From the NCBI GenBank assembly GCA_002682825.1, contig NOKP01000011.1, forward strand, positions 310,420-374,419: DNA of 64,000 nucleotides. The letters are read 5' to 3'. Under the pieces are notes generated by a model. It did no database searches. It was not told the DNA's origin and was given only the letters and a program-made list of their open reading frames with translations. Numbering within the stretch: the first letter of the stretch is position 1; every line of letters begins with the position of its first letter. The position numbers and the translations under genes are program-made. Of the stretch, positions 46,114 to 55,811 are shown piece after piece. Origin of the DNA: Neonectria sp. B-13. Its lineage: Eukaryota > Ascomycota > Sordariomycetes > Hypocreales > Nectriaceae.

Positions 46114-48522
46114 GGCGCTGGCGCTCGAGTCAGCTCAGCCCAGCCCGATTGCCGTGCTGTGCGTGCTTGCGATGGTCGTCGACGGAGAGGCGGAGGCGGA
46201 GGCGAACGGCGAAGAGGGAGAGAGAAGGATGCCGGGTTCTTGCAGTCGGTCTTGGAGGGAGGAAACGGAGAGTGATGCGGCGAAGGAGGTTGGCGTTGAT
46301 GTAAGCGTGGAATTGAGTGCATGGGGATGAGGATGGATGGGACGGTGGGTGCTGCAACGGCAGGAGCAAGGAACTAGCCCGGAGCTGGGCCCAGCTGGGG
46401 CGGGACAGTTCACAGTGGACAGTTCAGTGGCCAGCGGACACTTGCAGCGGCCAGTGCACGAGCGGCCAACGCTAGCAGAAAAGAACTAACGATCCACGGT
46501 ACTTTGGAGGTACGTACCCGACACTTCGAAAAGGGAGCCCTGGAATGCAGAACAACTTAAGGAGACGATGCAGGCCAGCAGCACCAGCAGCGAGAAAATG
46601 AAGTGATCCAGGGAGGGAGGACCAGATCGCCAACCCACCTCCTGCACCAGTTCAGTGCCATTGATTCTTTCGTTGTCGATCGCCCTCGTCTGTCACTTGC
46701 CCCCCCTTGGACGAGTTATTACAGTATATCTTCAGCCCCCCAGCCTTTCATTACCGCTGCGTCGTGTATCAAGCAAACCGTGGATTGCGCGCAGGGGTAC
46801 CTGGTTCCTGCGTACCTGAGCTGGAAGCGCTCTGCGTCTGTGCTGCGGCTGATGAGCGTCTCTGTGGCCTATTCAAGTTGTTCCAGCCTTTCCATTACAA
46901 AATGACAAAGTCTTTCGAGGAGAGGAACAGACGAAGTACTTGATAGCTTGTGTGTACGAGGTAGTCTCATTGTTTAAAGATCCTTCTCTCTCGCCTATTT
47001 TACGCGGGGAGTTTGTTTCCTCGCTGTGCTGCTGAGTTGGGAATTGCAAAAGGCTGACCTCATCCCATCTCCATCCCATCGTGAAATGTGACGCCCACTC
47101 TTCGTATCCTTCCCACGCAATTCCATTAATGACTTGCTGTTCCCGCATACCCCGATCCAAGCGAAGACCCCTTTACCGCTAGACCGTCCGCAGCCACTTC
47201 TTCCCGAAAACTGGTGGCGTGGCTTTGCTCGTCAGGCCTTTCCCGACTTTGCTTGGCGCTCTGCGTAACTGTCTCACCCTACAAAAAGGTACGAACACAC
47301 AGGGGTAATGTCAATCTCAACTGCGTCGTTGGTGGAAGCAAGGAGGGAAACGAATTAAAACGGTGGTTGACCGTTAGAATCCTCAACGCATCTACCTTAA
47401 TTCAAGTCTACTGCATTGAGTGCTTCATTTGCGCAGCATGATGCTCACCGTCATTTAGCAATGCGCTCATCAAGTGCCCGGAGTGGGAATCGGAAGTCCG
47501 GATACAGCCGCGAAAGCACGGTGTCGCCGCACACACGTCGCTCCCTCATTCGCAGGCGCGCAACACCTCCGGATGCCTCTTCCGCTCCCTTCCAGACAGA
47601 CCACCCACCGCAAATTCCGCAATGTCACCTCCATGTACAGGGTAGGTAGCGTAAACTCCAACAAACTCGACCAAAGACGTCATCGTCCATGCGCCTGAGT
47701 GAAGTGATCGACGAGCATTTCCAGGTCTTAACTTCAATGCAAGAATTTGAATTTATTCTCATCCTACTTAGGTCTAGGTCCTCATAACTATGCACCTTAC
47801 GCCAACTATTTACATCACAATTCAATTGACCCTTGTTAACCAAAGTGCGTTGCCTCGAAGACATGACCTGCTCGTCCCGGACCATCACCGCATCCCACCC
47901 AATCCGTTCAATCCATCTCTCATGCGCATATGCAACTTCTCACCGCATGCCGCCATGACTGACGCTTTCCCCCCAACAACTCCACGTCACCTCCTCACGA
48001 CACCAATCCTCGGCCGCTTCCGCGTCTGTTGTGGCTCCACCAGACACAACTGCAGCCACGTCCTTTGTCCACCTCGATCCAGCACCAACATCGCCGCAGA
48101 GACGCCGTAAAGAGGGTGCAGGTCGCCAAGGTCTGCTTTCATACTCCAAGTGCAATACGAACCTCTCGGATTCGGTAATCTCCCGAGCCCGAATCTCCGG
48201 GCGCCCAGGGACATCTCTGCCCCTCCTCATCGCGGGGTAAATGTGAAGTCAGCCAGCGAGTGCCTAAACATCTCGTCACACACTCGAACATTGTAACATT
48301 CACTCCGCGCAGAACGAATATCTTGTGATACCGAGGTAAGACAAGCAAGGGCCCGTGCCATTTACAGAGTGATGCATAGCTGTTATTGGCTCTGAGATAT
48401 GCACACTTCTGCCTCAGCCCTCAACCCCAAAGCTTGTAGAACCGACTGCCAGTTGTATGCAGTGGAACATGTCCAACAGTTCTCGTCATGGACTCACAAA
48501 TAATCCCCGTTGATAAATGCGT
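46114..48522. other. Intergenic region of about 2.4 kb
   Basis: Holds the EFR3 promoter and the 3' flank of the monooxygenase gene. Short frames on both strands around 47790-48230 overlap each other and show no domain. No RNA gene was recognised. Confidence 0.45.
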
Positions 48523-49915
48523 CTACACTACCTTGGCTGTCTCACTCACGCCTTGCAGAATCTCATCAACTGTCTTCTCCACGTCATAGTGATACATCCA
48601 GCTCCCCTGCTTGCCTCTCGTCCGCCGGATGCGCTGCGCAATCTCCTCGTCCACCGGAAGGGCCTCGGCCGCGATCTCCGCAAAAACACCCCTGTACCAA
48701 TCCAGCACCGCGTACAAGTCCCCGTAATGCGGCGACCGGATCCGGTCGTACAGCTCCAGCGCTGCCGGCACGCCTTTGCCGCCCTTCCACGCCCACTCCA
48801 CGCTCTTCGTTAGCGCATACACGTCCTCCAGCGCGAAGCCGGCGCCTGCTCCGAAGGCCCCGGACAGAGGATGAGACGCATCGCCGATGAGCGCCACGGC
48901 GTCTAGAGCGATGACGCTTTCCAGTCGTGGACCGGAGAAGAGGGCGAATTCTTCAGTGCCACCATGGGCAGCCGCGAGGGCGACGACCTTGCGCACGGGT
49001 TCGCAAAACCCGTCGTACTCCGAGACGAGAGCGTTCAGGTCAAAAGGCCGTCCCCAGCTGACATGCTCCTGTCCCTCGGATGGCCGGCTGAGGCGTGCGG
49101 TGACCTCGAAGTCGTCACCGCCGAGAGGGCTCGTGAACACGTATCTGCCTCCCAGGTTCTGCCAGAAGACAGAAGCTTTGGGAATCCCTTCAATAGCTTC
49201 AGCCGTGGGCTTGTGGATGATGGTGCGGTAGGCGGATTGTCCGTTGTACTTGATTTTGTGCGATGGGAAGGTGAAGGATCGGACGAACTGTTCGTTATTA
49301 GAAGATAGTTCACAGACCGTGCCGACTTAATTACTTACCGATCTGATGCCGTCTGCTGCAACAAGCAGGTCAACTTCATCCCTGTGACCATCCTCGAATT
49401 CAATCTCAACCTTGCCGCTTGGCAACTTCTGCACCTTGACAAGCTTCTTAGAGAGGCGGACTCTGGACTGGTCAACCTCCTTGAGGAGAGCTGCCTGCAA
49501 TAGGGCCCGTCTAAGGCGACAGCTGACATGCTTCGGATTCACATGAGGAGGATAGTAATTCTGCTCGATAATCTCCCCGGTTCTTCCATTCCTGTTCTTG
49601 CTCAGCCTCAGATATCGTCAGGGGTGACTTAGATCCGACTTACCTTTGCTGTCCGCCGAGTCCTTCCGGAGACCTGAAGAAGTCTTGCGGATTAATGTTC
49701 TTAGCCGCGCCGTTCCACTCCAGCATCCTCCATGTATGCTGTTGGAGACTGATTCCACCACCTGTTTCGCTGATCTCGGGCTTCTTCTCATATAGAGTCC
49801 AGTCCACAAACGGGAGCTTCCCGAGCGCAATCGCAGCCCCAAGACCACCTGGCCCGCCGCCAATAATGGCGACTTTCAACGGGGCGACACCATTGGTGTA
49901 GTCCTTGACAGCCAT
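48523..49915 (-). CDS. FAD-dependent aromatic hydroxylase-type monooxygenase
   Basis: Exons 49915-49644, 49591-49339 and 49287-48523 (introns of 52 and 51 bases) join to 429 residues, normal for the salicylate-hydroxylase-like branch. The dinucleotide-binding GxGxxG is GGGPGG at residues 19-24, after the hydrophobic strand KVAII. The DG motif reads LLVAADGIRS at the end of exon 2. The second FAD motif is ALIGDASHPLSGAFGAGAGF, with the expected GD and P residues. Such cytosolic enzymes use NAD(P)H and oxygen to hydroxylate phenolic or related rings, in catabolism or secondary metabolism; the substrate is unknown. It borders the AT-rich tract and the class 1A dihydroorotate dehydrogenase, in a part of the window that looks accessory. 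The start ATG gives the usual short lead before the first strand. Confidence 0.88.
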
Positions 49916-51431
49916 TGCACCCTACCAATCGTGTAGGTATCACTTGCTTGGAGTATGAGCTGATGTGGCTTTACTGTCGTCGTGCATCGACTGACCCAAC
50001 TCCGAAAGATCGATAAAAAAAAGTGTCTGGTGTAGTTTGGCCGGAAATAAGAGGATCACGATGGATTATATATTGATTTTGAGGCATTGCCCAATATCCA
50101 ACACTGGCGTACGATGGGGGGCTATCCCACTGCCATCCCACTCAATTGCGCCATCCCATGACCGCATTGCTAATTATGAACGACGGGCAATGAAGGAATC
50201 AACCCTGGCGCAAGGAGGGAATGAGGCTTCTAATCTGTGGAGTCCTGCTGAATAATTCCAAGAACGGTAAAGTACTCATATCGAAGACGTTTTGAGGTGG
50301 GTTGTATTCGTGATGTCCAGAGACCATCCATCCCACTCCTCCGGAACCGGCCGCGCGTTCTGGGGCCATGTTCAATTATCGCACCATCTTATAGATACGC
50401 AACGTGAAGGAGGGCTGAGCTGTAGCTCGGATCAAATGGTCTTTCCGAACTACAAGATGATCTCGAATCAATCACCGTCGAGAGTCCTTGGTTTGACGCT
50501 ACCGATAGATTCATAATATTGCAATCAAGTATCTTGATTGCTTACTGTTCGACGGCGTATTATTGAAAAACCCTCGTGCGTCCTACTCATCTAGTAAAAT
50601 TATGTATCTCGATTGAACAAAGTATGCGGATATACCTAGTACGATGCATCTGAGGTTGATGTGTAGTTCCGGCTAGATTGATGATTTCTAGTGAACCAAG
50701 TAGCTTTAAGGTAGTTAACACGTCATATCGAAATGTAGTGGTTTGATTAATTAAGTGTTAAATAGTATAAATGGTACTTATGCAGTTCTTCAGACTGTAA
50801 TTTCATGGCTAGTGGTTATTACATTGTAATAAGCTGGATAAGAGAGGGCTGGGTGTTTGAGAATCAATAAGTGGCGTAGCCGTGACACTTGAAGTCTGGC
50901 GTTTTTATTCTCAAGTTCCGCTCTCTTTATTTCGAGAAACTCATCTCCTGGGTAACAGTGTAACACTACTCAAGACAGTCTATTAATAAGCCCAAATAAC
51001 TAAATCATATCGCTTGTCCTCATTGTCTTGATTGCGTTCATTGGGGAGGATCAGTATGCTGTAGCCGACGTCGCTGACAACCGCACCTGCAGCTAAGGAT
51101 GGCTAATTATGGAGCACCCGGGTCACGGACTTATGGGACAACCCGCCATCTAAGTGATATTAAAAACAATCTTGGATCTTTTCCCGTCGTCTCTCTAATA
51201 GGCCCTCTTTGAATAAACTTCACCAATTTTGCGTACCTGGATACATCTACATGAAGCTCGTAATGTAATTAACCTCATGCATAGCACAAGACGGCAACTG
51301 TACCAATCAGCCGATACCAAAGCTTAGATAACCACTGGTCGTTATCAGCGTCTCTTTCACATTCCTGCAGTTTACCCCTCACCCTCGTCAACTTTGCCAT
51401 TGACAACCTTCTCACTCCTAAAATCACGAAC
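49916..51431. other. Intergenic region with AT-rich tract
   Basis: From about 50500 to 51250 the DNA is markedly richer in A and T than the rest of the window and has only tiny open frames. It may be a decayed repeat (repeat-induced point mutation favours this composition) or a diffuse promoter region. No transposase fragment can be read in any frame. Confidence 0.5.
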
Positions 51432-52421
51432 ATGTCTCCTCCTGCCCTGAACATCAACCCTCCTCTTCTTAACTCGGCCACGCCTTGGGCTACGAACCTT
51501 GAAAACTTGCGTGCGATTCTCATCTCTCCCTCAACGGGCGCTGTCACAACGCGCACTTCCCTCATCCATGGCTTCCCCCACCAACACTCCGATCATCAAT
51601 ACCTTTTCTTTGATCCGGCCTCTTCTACACCGGACAAGGGCACTTCGTCGACGCCAGAAACACCCGCTGACCATACAGAAGCAGCGACGGCTAGTCTCAA
51701 CAACCTAGGTTATAGTCCAATCCCACTAGATGGGTACTTGGGCTTCCTTAAAGAGCTGGCTCGCGAGCACAAGGAGTTACGGAAGACCATCATTATCAGC
51801 GTCACCGGCTCTCCTCAGGAAATCCAGACTTGCTATGAACGGATCAAGGCCGCAGCCCAGGACCTTCCCTTCACCCTTGCCATGGAAATCAACCTGAGCT
51901 GTCCGAACATCACCGGCGCGCCACCACCGGCATACGACGGAGATACTCTTGCAAAGTACCTCGCTGTGCTCCCTGAAGCACCTGTCTTGGCTATCGGTGT
52001 TAAGACGCCCCCGTACACCCACCACGGTCAATTCTCGACGCTCATTGACGCTTTGCGACCCGCAGCTTCGTCTCTGAGTTTCATAACTGCCACTAACACA
52101 CTTGGCTCATGTCTGATTCTTGAAGACGATACCCCGGGTGAACTGAAACCTCAGTTGCCTCATCTTGGTATTGGGGGCATGGCTGGCCCACCGCTCCATC
52201 CTCTTGCGCTGGGAAACGTGTCGACAATACGGAAGCTCGTTGGCGCGTCACCGGAGTTGAAGCATTTGCAGATTATCGGCGTAGGGGGCGTGCGAGACGG
52301 TGATGGCTACCGCAGGATGAGAGCCGTGGGTGCGTACGCAGTGGCCGTAGGAACTGGCTTAGGGAAACAGGGGCCAGGCGTATTCGAAAGGATTGAGAGA
52401 GACATCAAGGGGGCATGGTAA
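51432..52421 (+). CDS. Class 1A (cytosolic-type) dihydroorotate dehydrogenase
   Basis: A single exon of 329 residues. FMN-dependent oxidation of dihydroorotate to orotate is the family reaction. Visible signatures are MEINLSCPN with the class 1A catalytic Cys157, the flavin-site lysine in GVKTPPYT, TATNTLG, GIGGMAGPPLHPLALGN and IIGVGGVRDGDG near the end. There is no mitochondrial presequence or N-terminal membrane helix, so it is not the respiratory-chain class 2 enzyme used for pyrimidine synthesis by most fungi. The protein stops shortly after the last barrel helix (FERIERDIKGAW), so the C-terminal extension of bacterial class 1A enzymes is missing. Absence of introns, the accessory neighbourhood and the bacterial-type class make an origin by transfer possible. 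Whether it still makes orotate or has another substrate cannot be told. Confidence 0.88.
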   Translation: MSPPALNINPPLLNSATPWATNLENLRAILISPSTGAVTTRTSLIHGFPHQHSDHQYLFFDPASSTPDKGTSSTPETPADHTEAATASLNNLGYSPIPLDGYLGFLKELAREHKELRKTIIISVTGSPQEIQTCYERIKAAAQDLPFTLAMEINLSCPNITGAPPPAYDGDTLAKYLAVLPEAPVLAIGVKTPPYTHHGQFSTLIDALRPAASSLSFITATNTLGSCLILEDDTPGELKPQLPHLGIGGMAGPPLHPLALGNVSTIRKLVGASPELKHLQIIGVGGVRDGDGYRRMRAVGAYAVAVGTGLGKQGPGVFERIERDIKGAW

Positions 52422-52739
52422 AAAGGATAAACATACATCTCCAAATAAACTGATGCTACTGGCGAGAAAACATGCGTGTACTTCGTACCACTATGAAGGT
52501 GATGAATGTGCCGAAAAGAACGCACAAGCTGAAGAAGCCTTGTATATCGAGCTATCCTGGTTTCACTCAATTGAAACTGAAACAAAGCTGGGACAACGAA
52601 TCTAAACACTGAATTGCAAAGTGAGGGTGACTGACTAACGACGACGATGGAAAAACATCCTTCAATAAGGAAAAGTACAACCGGACCAAAAACAAAAAGG
52701 AAAAGCATCAATCCTGATTTCCAATCCCTTGCCTACTAT
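52422..52739. other. Short convergent intergenic region
   Basis: Contains the 3' ends of the dihydroorotate dehydrogenase and the repeat protein. Nothing else is seen. Confidence 0.4.
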
Positions 52740-53753
52740 CTACTTCCTGCGCCGGTCCTCATCTTTCTTTCCGGAATAATGATATACGCCGTTGACCTGC
52801 TTTGTCGTCCCACCGATATCAGAACCATTGGAGTTGTGGCTTGTTGCATGACAACCCTTCCAGGAACCATCGATAAGGGGCAAGACAACGGGTTCATTCC
52901 CCCCGTGATTTTTGAATTCGAGGCCATTGACCTGGGTACCAGGGCCATTCGAGTTACAACCCTTGAAGGTGAAGTAATCTGAAACAGAAACTACCTCCAT
53001 CTTTATCTGCTTGCACGTTGTGTCGGAAAAATAGCCGTTGGTTTGATGACCCGTTGTCGTGCAGTTGTTCCAGCGCTCGTTGCTAGGCCCAGTCTGTGCT
53101 CGATCAGAACACGGCTGATCCTCTTGTGATCTCTGGGTGCTGTTCATTGCGTGGTTGAACTTGGTGAGCGCAGACCCAGAAGCTTCCTCAATCCGGCCAG
53201 AAACTTGTTGGCTTGAGGAACAATCGTGTTGAATGAGGGCAGTGCTTGTGGCTGACGACATGGGCGGATAGTTGTTTTCAGGTTCTTTTGCCTCTGGAGT
53301 CTGTCTGAGTGATGTCGTGTGCGAAGTAGAGGTCCTGTTCGCCATGATCTTGATGTCGGTTTGGATTTGATGTAGAGCCCTTGCTTGGATATCCTCAATG
53401 AGCAAAGAGAGGTTGGTTTTGTGACGTTCAAGCAAAGAAAAGGTGTCGAGAAGATTCCTTTCTTTATGAAGGAGACCCAGGGTACGAAGAAAACGACCTT
53501 TTTGAAGTAGAGAAGTGAGAGAGTTGTCGTCGATGATGGCAAGAAGGGTCTGCGTGTGGCTTCCAACTTCGGCTGTTTGAAGAAGGGGATTGGTGGAAAT
53601 AGACTCCGAGACACCACGAAGCTCGTTGAGTTGCTGATGATACTTCTCGAGCGTAGATGAACCTGCTTTTATTCTTTTTATGAGATCTAACAGCGACACA
53701 CACACCACGACTAGCTGGGTCGCCGTTGCGGCGACGCCGACAATCTCTGCCAT
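52740..53753 (-). CDS. SesA/HeLo-like protein with three 35-residue C-terminal repeats
   Basis: One exon, 337 residues from ATG at 53753 (MAEIVGVAATATQLVVV). The first 140 residues look like the all-helical N-terminal domains (SesA, HeLo-like, STAND-associated) that sit on fungal NLRs and on their cell-death effectors: a hydrophobic first helix followed by amphipathic helices. A Ser/Thr/Gln-rich linker leads to three tandem units starting at W228, F263 and W298, spaced exactly 35 residues. Each begins aromatic-x-x-C (WNNC, FKGC, WKGC); units 1 and 3 then align without gaps (T, H, S/T, N, G, later KQ plus I or V), and QTNG or QVNG follows in every unit. Short Gly/Asn repeats at the C-terminus behind such a domain recall HET-s-type amyloid signalling motifs. 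The gene faces the small membrane protein at 55458. Domain family is inferred; the repeat is seen directly. Confidence 0.6.
   Translation of the reverse strand: MAEIVGVAATATQLVVVCVSLLDLIKRIKAGSSTLEKYHQQLNELRGVSESISTNPLLQTAEVGSHTQTLLAIIDDNSLTSLLQKGRFLRTLGLLHKERNLLDTFSLLERHKTNLSLLIEDIQARALHQIQTDIKIMANRTSTSHTTSLRQTPEAKEPENNYPPMSSATSTALIQHDCSSSQQVSGRIEEASGSALTKFNHAMNSTQRSQEDQPCSDRAQTGPSNERWNNCTTTGHQTNGYFSDTTCKQIKMEVVSVSDYFTFKGCNSNGPGTQVNGLEFKNHGGNEPVVLPLIDGSWKGCHATSHNSNGSDIGGTTKQVNGVYHYSGKKDEDRRRK
52770..53073 (-). repeat. Coding tandem repeat, 105-bp period
   Basis: Three units of 35 codons in the repeat protein gene. At DNA level the plus strand shows related blocks such as ACAACCCTTCCAGG and ACAACCCTTGAAGG at the start of units 3 and 2. 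The units have diverged strongly in nucleotides while keeping the aromatic, Cys and NG positions. Confidence 0.7.
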
Positions 53754-55457
53754 GACGAACTTCAAGCCTGAAAACAAGGCAACATGGCTGAGCTTGAATG
53801 CGAAGGGTTATTGGCCCAAAGGCTGTTGAAAGGCGGTGAGGATTGACGACCGGTGAAGATAGAAGACCGGTGACGATGTTGCTAATCCCACGACAGCTTC
53901 ACTTGTGAATATCGTGTGGTTGTGTGGTGGGTTGTATGCAAGAACTGTGATGGCTGCATTAACGTGGCATCCAAAGACCCCTACGCTTTTTATGAAAGCG
54001 GCCGCTTTCAAGGCCCGAAAGATTTGCGAGTGTAAGGCTTTGGGCTAGGGGTTGGGCGAAAAGCTGTGTGAGGCTGCGAGTCTGGACTGAAGAGCCTCAT
54101 CTGCAGTGCAACTCGAGCGCGCTGGACGAAAGGGGCGGAGCAACTCTGCACGGTAGACTGAAAGTCACAAATGAGGCGTATAAAGGTAGGCGGTTGGTAA
54201 GAAACTGGTAAGGCAACCAAGATGTTGTCAGACTGAGGCAAAGCTGGACTGAGGGTGCGTTGGGAGTGGGATGATTGATAATTTGAGTCTCAAGGCTGAA
54301 AGGAGGAACTGAAATCTTCTCAGCTAATCTACAGTGATTTGAGGGGTTACGTTAAGCAATGATTGAAGATTAAAGAGGGCTTTCCATTGACTTACACCTT
54401 TACGTATCCGGAGTTTGGTCCTGTTCAATATCATTGCCCGTCTTTCAAGCTAATTAGGTAGACCGAGCTACAATGAACCCAGCGGCATTGCCGCACTGGA
54501 AAACGGAAAGACGCTGACCGCCAGGGCAATTTGAGCGGACTACAGAATCTGGGCTTAGAAAACGGACGGATATTGGGCGGGAGGGTGTGAGAACCAACAT
54601 TGATTGACGCAATTGGGCTTGGACGACTTGGGGGCTGAATGCTCAGGAAACACTTCAAGCTCGACAATCCCTCAGTCATTGGAGACGCCCAATCTAGCCC
54701 GCAATAGATGGAAAGAGAAGGAATGTATTTTAAAGAGTTTGAGTAGGGATCAAGAGGCCCTCGTTTCTCTTGGTGTGGCAGACACCGCACGTGGTTGGGA
54801 GCGATTGATTCAGCGGATGGCACCACGTATGCACACCAACTGCATGTCTTCCATGCGGCTGAGGAGATGGATGGATGGCTGTGTGCATCATTTTGCAAGG
54901 GAGTTGTGCCCAACTCATTTAACGGAGGAAGCACGATCCTAGATATTGCTCCGTTCCGGGTACTCACTCTCAAACTTGGTTCATGCAATTGATACGGCTC
55001 CAGTGGGAGATGGTTGATGGAATGGTAACCACCTCGCAACCGACTGGAAACTTGACTCTCATATATTCCTCTACAACTCTACTAGGGGTCGATTTGGTTT
55101 TATCAGGAGTAGAAACTGAACGAGGAAAAGAAGTGCAGCATGCACACTGCCACGTCGCTACGGAAACGCGAAAGATGATGCCGTTCATCCCCGATCCCTC
55201 CAGCCTTGTTTGCGTCCACGAATGTTCACCCCTGTCCAGTGGCATTCGGAGAGAACAACCCTAGACCCCCGGGCGCCACACCCACCAATTTGACCCCTCC
55301 TGTGAATTGTTGGGCGCGTCTGTCCTCGCTCACTGCACGAGGTCACCGCGCATCTCTCCACAACCACAGGCGGGACAGCCCGACAGATGCGGCTTCGACA
55401 GAATCGGGGCAACCAACCACACGGAAAAGAGCAATAGCGAGTCTCACATCTCTCAGC
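53754..55457. promoter_or_regulatory. Shared upstream region of the head-to-head pair
   Basis: About 1.7 kb between the start codons of the repeat protein and the small membrane protein. No exon of another gene could be built here. A TTTTCAG acceptor-like site lies just upstream of the repeat protein ATG, so a leader intron is possible. A CATATATT box at 55060-55067 could serve the plus-strand gene. The minus-strand frame at 54431-55039 lacks protein character. Confidence 0.35.
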
Positions 55458-55811
55458 ATGAGGGGCGCCACAGCGGACCACGAAGCCAATACCAATACGG
55501 ATGCCGAGAGAGCAAGGTACGAGGGGAATGTCGCCTTTGGGAAGCAGGTCAATGGGGTCTTGTTGGACCTGGGCAACGGCACCCTGAACAATACCACCAA
55601 CAACTTTGTCTTCCCCATCCCACGGGATCGTCGACCGGAGCAGAGTGTAGACGCCGGACCAACTTCTCTCCAAGATGGTGAAGACTGGAAGCGTCGCGTT
55701 TGGCGAATGCGTCACGGGGTGAACTGTTGGACTGCGGCCAAGCTTCTCATTGTCGTTGCCCCGTTGTGGTTGACTTGGAGGACGCTCGGGATGATCAATG
55801 CCGCCGTGTAA
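55458..55811 (+). CDS. Small membrane-anchored protein with HET-s-like motif
   Basis: From the first in-frame ATG the product has 117 residues. Residues 16-50 hold AERAR, GNV at 23-25, KQVNGV at 29-34, then GNG and a run of Thr/Asn. The hexapeptide KQVNGV is identical to one in the third repeat of the divergent neighbour, and ER-A-R followed by GNV resembles the opening of the HET-s prion-domain repeats. Charged residues follow, then one hydrophobic helix at about 93-113 (AAKLLIVVAPLWLTW). The frame is open upstream to about 55206 without an ATG, so an earlier exon may exist. Downstream, a donor at 55808 and an acceptor at 55849 would replace the stop and extend the reading frame to 55991. 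Start and end are therefore uncertain. A 251-codon antisense frame competes but looks less protein-like. Confidence 0.42.
   Translation: MRGATADHEANTNTDAERARYEGNVAFGKQVNGVLLDLGNGTLNNTTNNFVFPIPRDRRPEQSVDAGPTSLQDGEDWKRRVWRMRHGVNCWTAAKLLIVVAPLWLTWRTLGMINAAV

Noticed and set aside
54431..55039. 202-codon minus-strand frame between the head-to-head genes
   Set aside because: No domain, uneven Ser/Pro/Arg composition and overlapping plus-strand frames of similar quality.
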